From: Planctomycetaceae bacterium
GTDB taxonomy: Bacteria > Planctomycetota > Planctomycetia > Pirellulales > Pirellulaceae
Length of the DNA stretch: 5,965 nucleotides
Direction of reading: 5' to 3'
Assembly (NCBI GenBank): GCA_007124535.1
Contig: SLEY01000046.1
Location: 1 to 5,965, forward strand
The notes beneath the pieces were generated by a model, which was not told the origin of the DNA, did no database searches, and worked only from the letters and a program-made list of their open reading frames with translations. Each line of letters opens with the position of its first letter. The first letter of the stretch is position 1. Both the position numbers and the translations under genes were made by a program. Positions 5,866 through 5,965 of the stretch are shown here, piece by piece.

Positions 5866-5965
5866 ATGGCGGAAAAGTTGGCGATCGACGGTGGCACGCC
5901 GGTGTTGACTCGCGAGGACTATCGGAATTGGCCGGTGATTGGCGAGGATGATCGGCGGTTTGTGA
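5866..5965 (+). CDS. DegT/DnrJ/EryC1/StrS-family PLP aminotransferase, N-terminal fragment cut by window edge
   Basis: Thirty-three codons are visible: MAEKLAIDGGTPVLTREDYR then NWPVIGEDDRRFV. The LAIDGGTPV start followed by a WP-x-x-x-x-E/D segment is the characteristic opening of DegT/DnrJ/EryC1/StrS proteins. Known: these are PLP-dependent enzymes that usually aminate keto sugars or act as dehydratases in sugar biosynthesis; the PLP-binding lysine lies well beyond the visible part. AAGGAG (5853-5858), 7 nt before the ATG, is the strongest ribosome-binding site in the window and fixes the start; an ATG at 5859 is out of frame. No clear promoter was seen. Links to the corrinoid cluster are uncertain because a decayed 2.1-kb stretch lies between. 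Confidence 0.82.
   Translation, partial: MAEKLAIDGGTPVLTREDYRNWPVIGEDDRRFV

Overview
The window reads as high-G+C bacterial chromosome, most likely from a planctomycete or a relative. That assignment is an inference from content: a Gfo/Idh/MocA-family protein, a DegT-type aminotransferase that starts with the usual AIDGGTP block, corrinoid-methyltransferase machinery, a SagB/ThcOx-like flavoprotein and the remains of a NACHT-like protein. No marker gene is present to prove it.

Positions 1-3709 are well-organised coding DNA. On the minus strand (1-989, running off the left edge) lies a RACE-type (DUF4445/RamA-like) iron-sulfur ATPase that reductively reactivates corrinoid proteins. Divergent from it, on the plus strand, is a probable operon of three genes: a MtaC/MtbC-like corrinoid protein (1188-1823), a Gfo/Idh/MocA-fold protein whose catalytic residues are replaced (1879-2883), and a stand-alone SagB/ThcOx-family nitroreductase-fold flavoprotein (2954-3709). 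The 198-bp divergent spacer holds a weak AT-rich promoter patch. It also holds a dense set of overlapping inverted repeats, one of which has the form of an intrinsic terminator, so the leader of the corrinoid-protein operon could attenuate transcription.

The logic of the first half is a cobalamin-dependent methyl-transfer (probably demethylation) module. The corrinoid protein carries the methyl group and RACE rescues Co(II) to Co(I). The two other proteins are candidate substrate-handling or electron-transfer partners. No methyltransferase for loading or unloading the corrinoid is in the window, so the system is incomplete here.

Positions 3710-5865 look quite different: a gene-poor, decayed stretch. 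On the minus strand it holds an intact small DUF2442-like gene (3723-3989) and, just upstream, a DUF4160-like gene that is broken by two compensating frameshifts (3973-4206) but has a good sigma70-type promoter. Further along is a remnant of a NACHT-like protein (4409-5041) with an in-frame stop. The stretch 5118-5865 has no convincing gene; a sequence resembling a degenerate group II intron domain V lies at 5622-5653. Coding resumes at 5866 with the first 33 codons of a DegT/DnrJ/EryC1/StrS aminotransferase that runs off the right edge.
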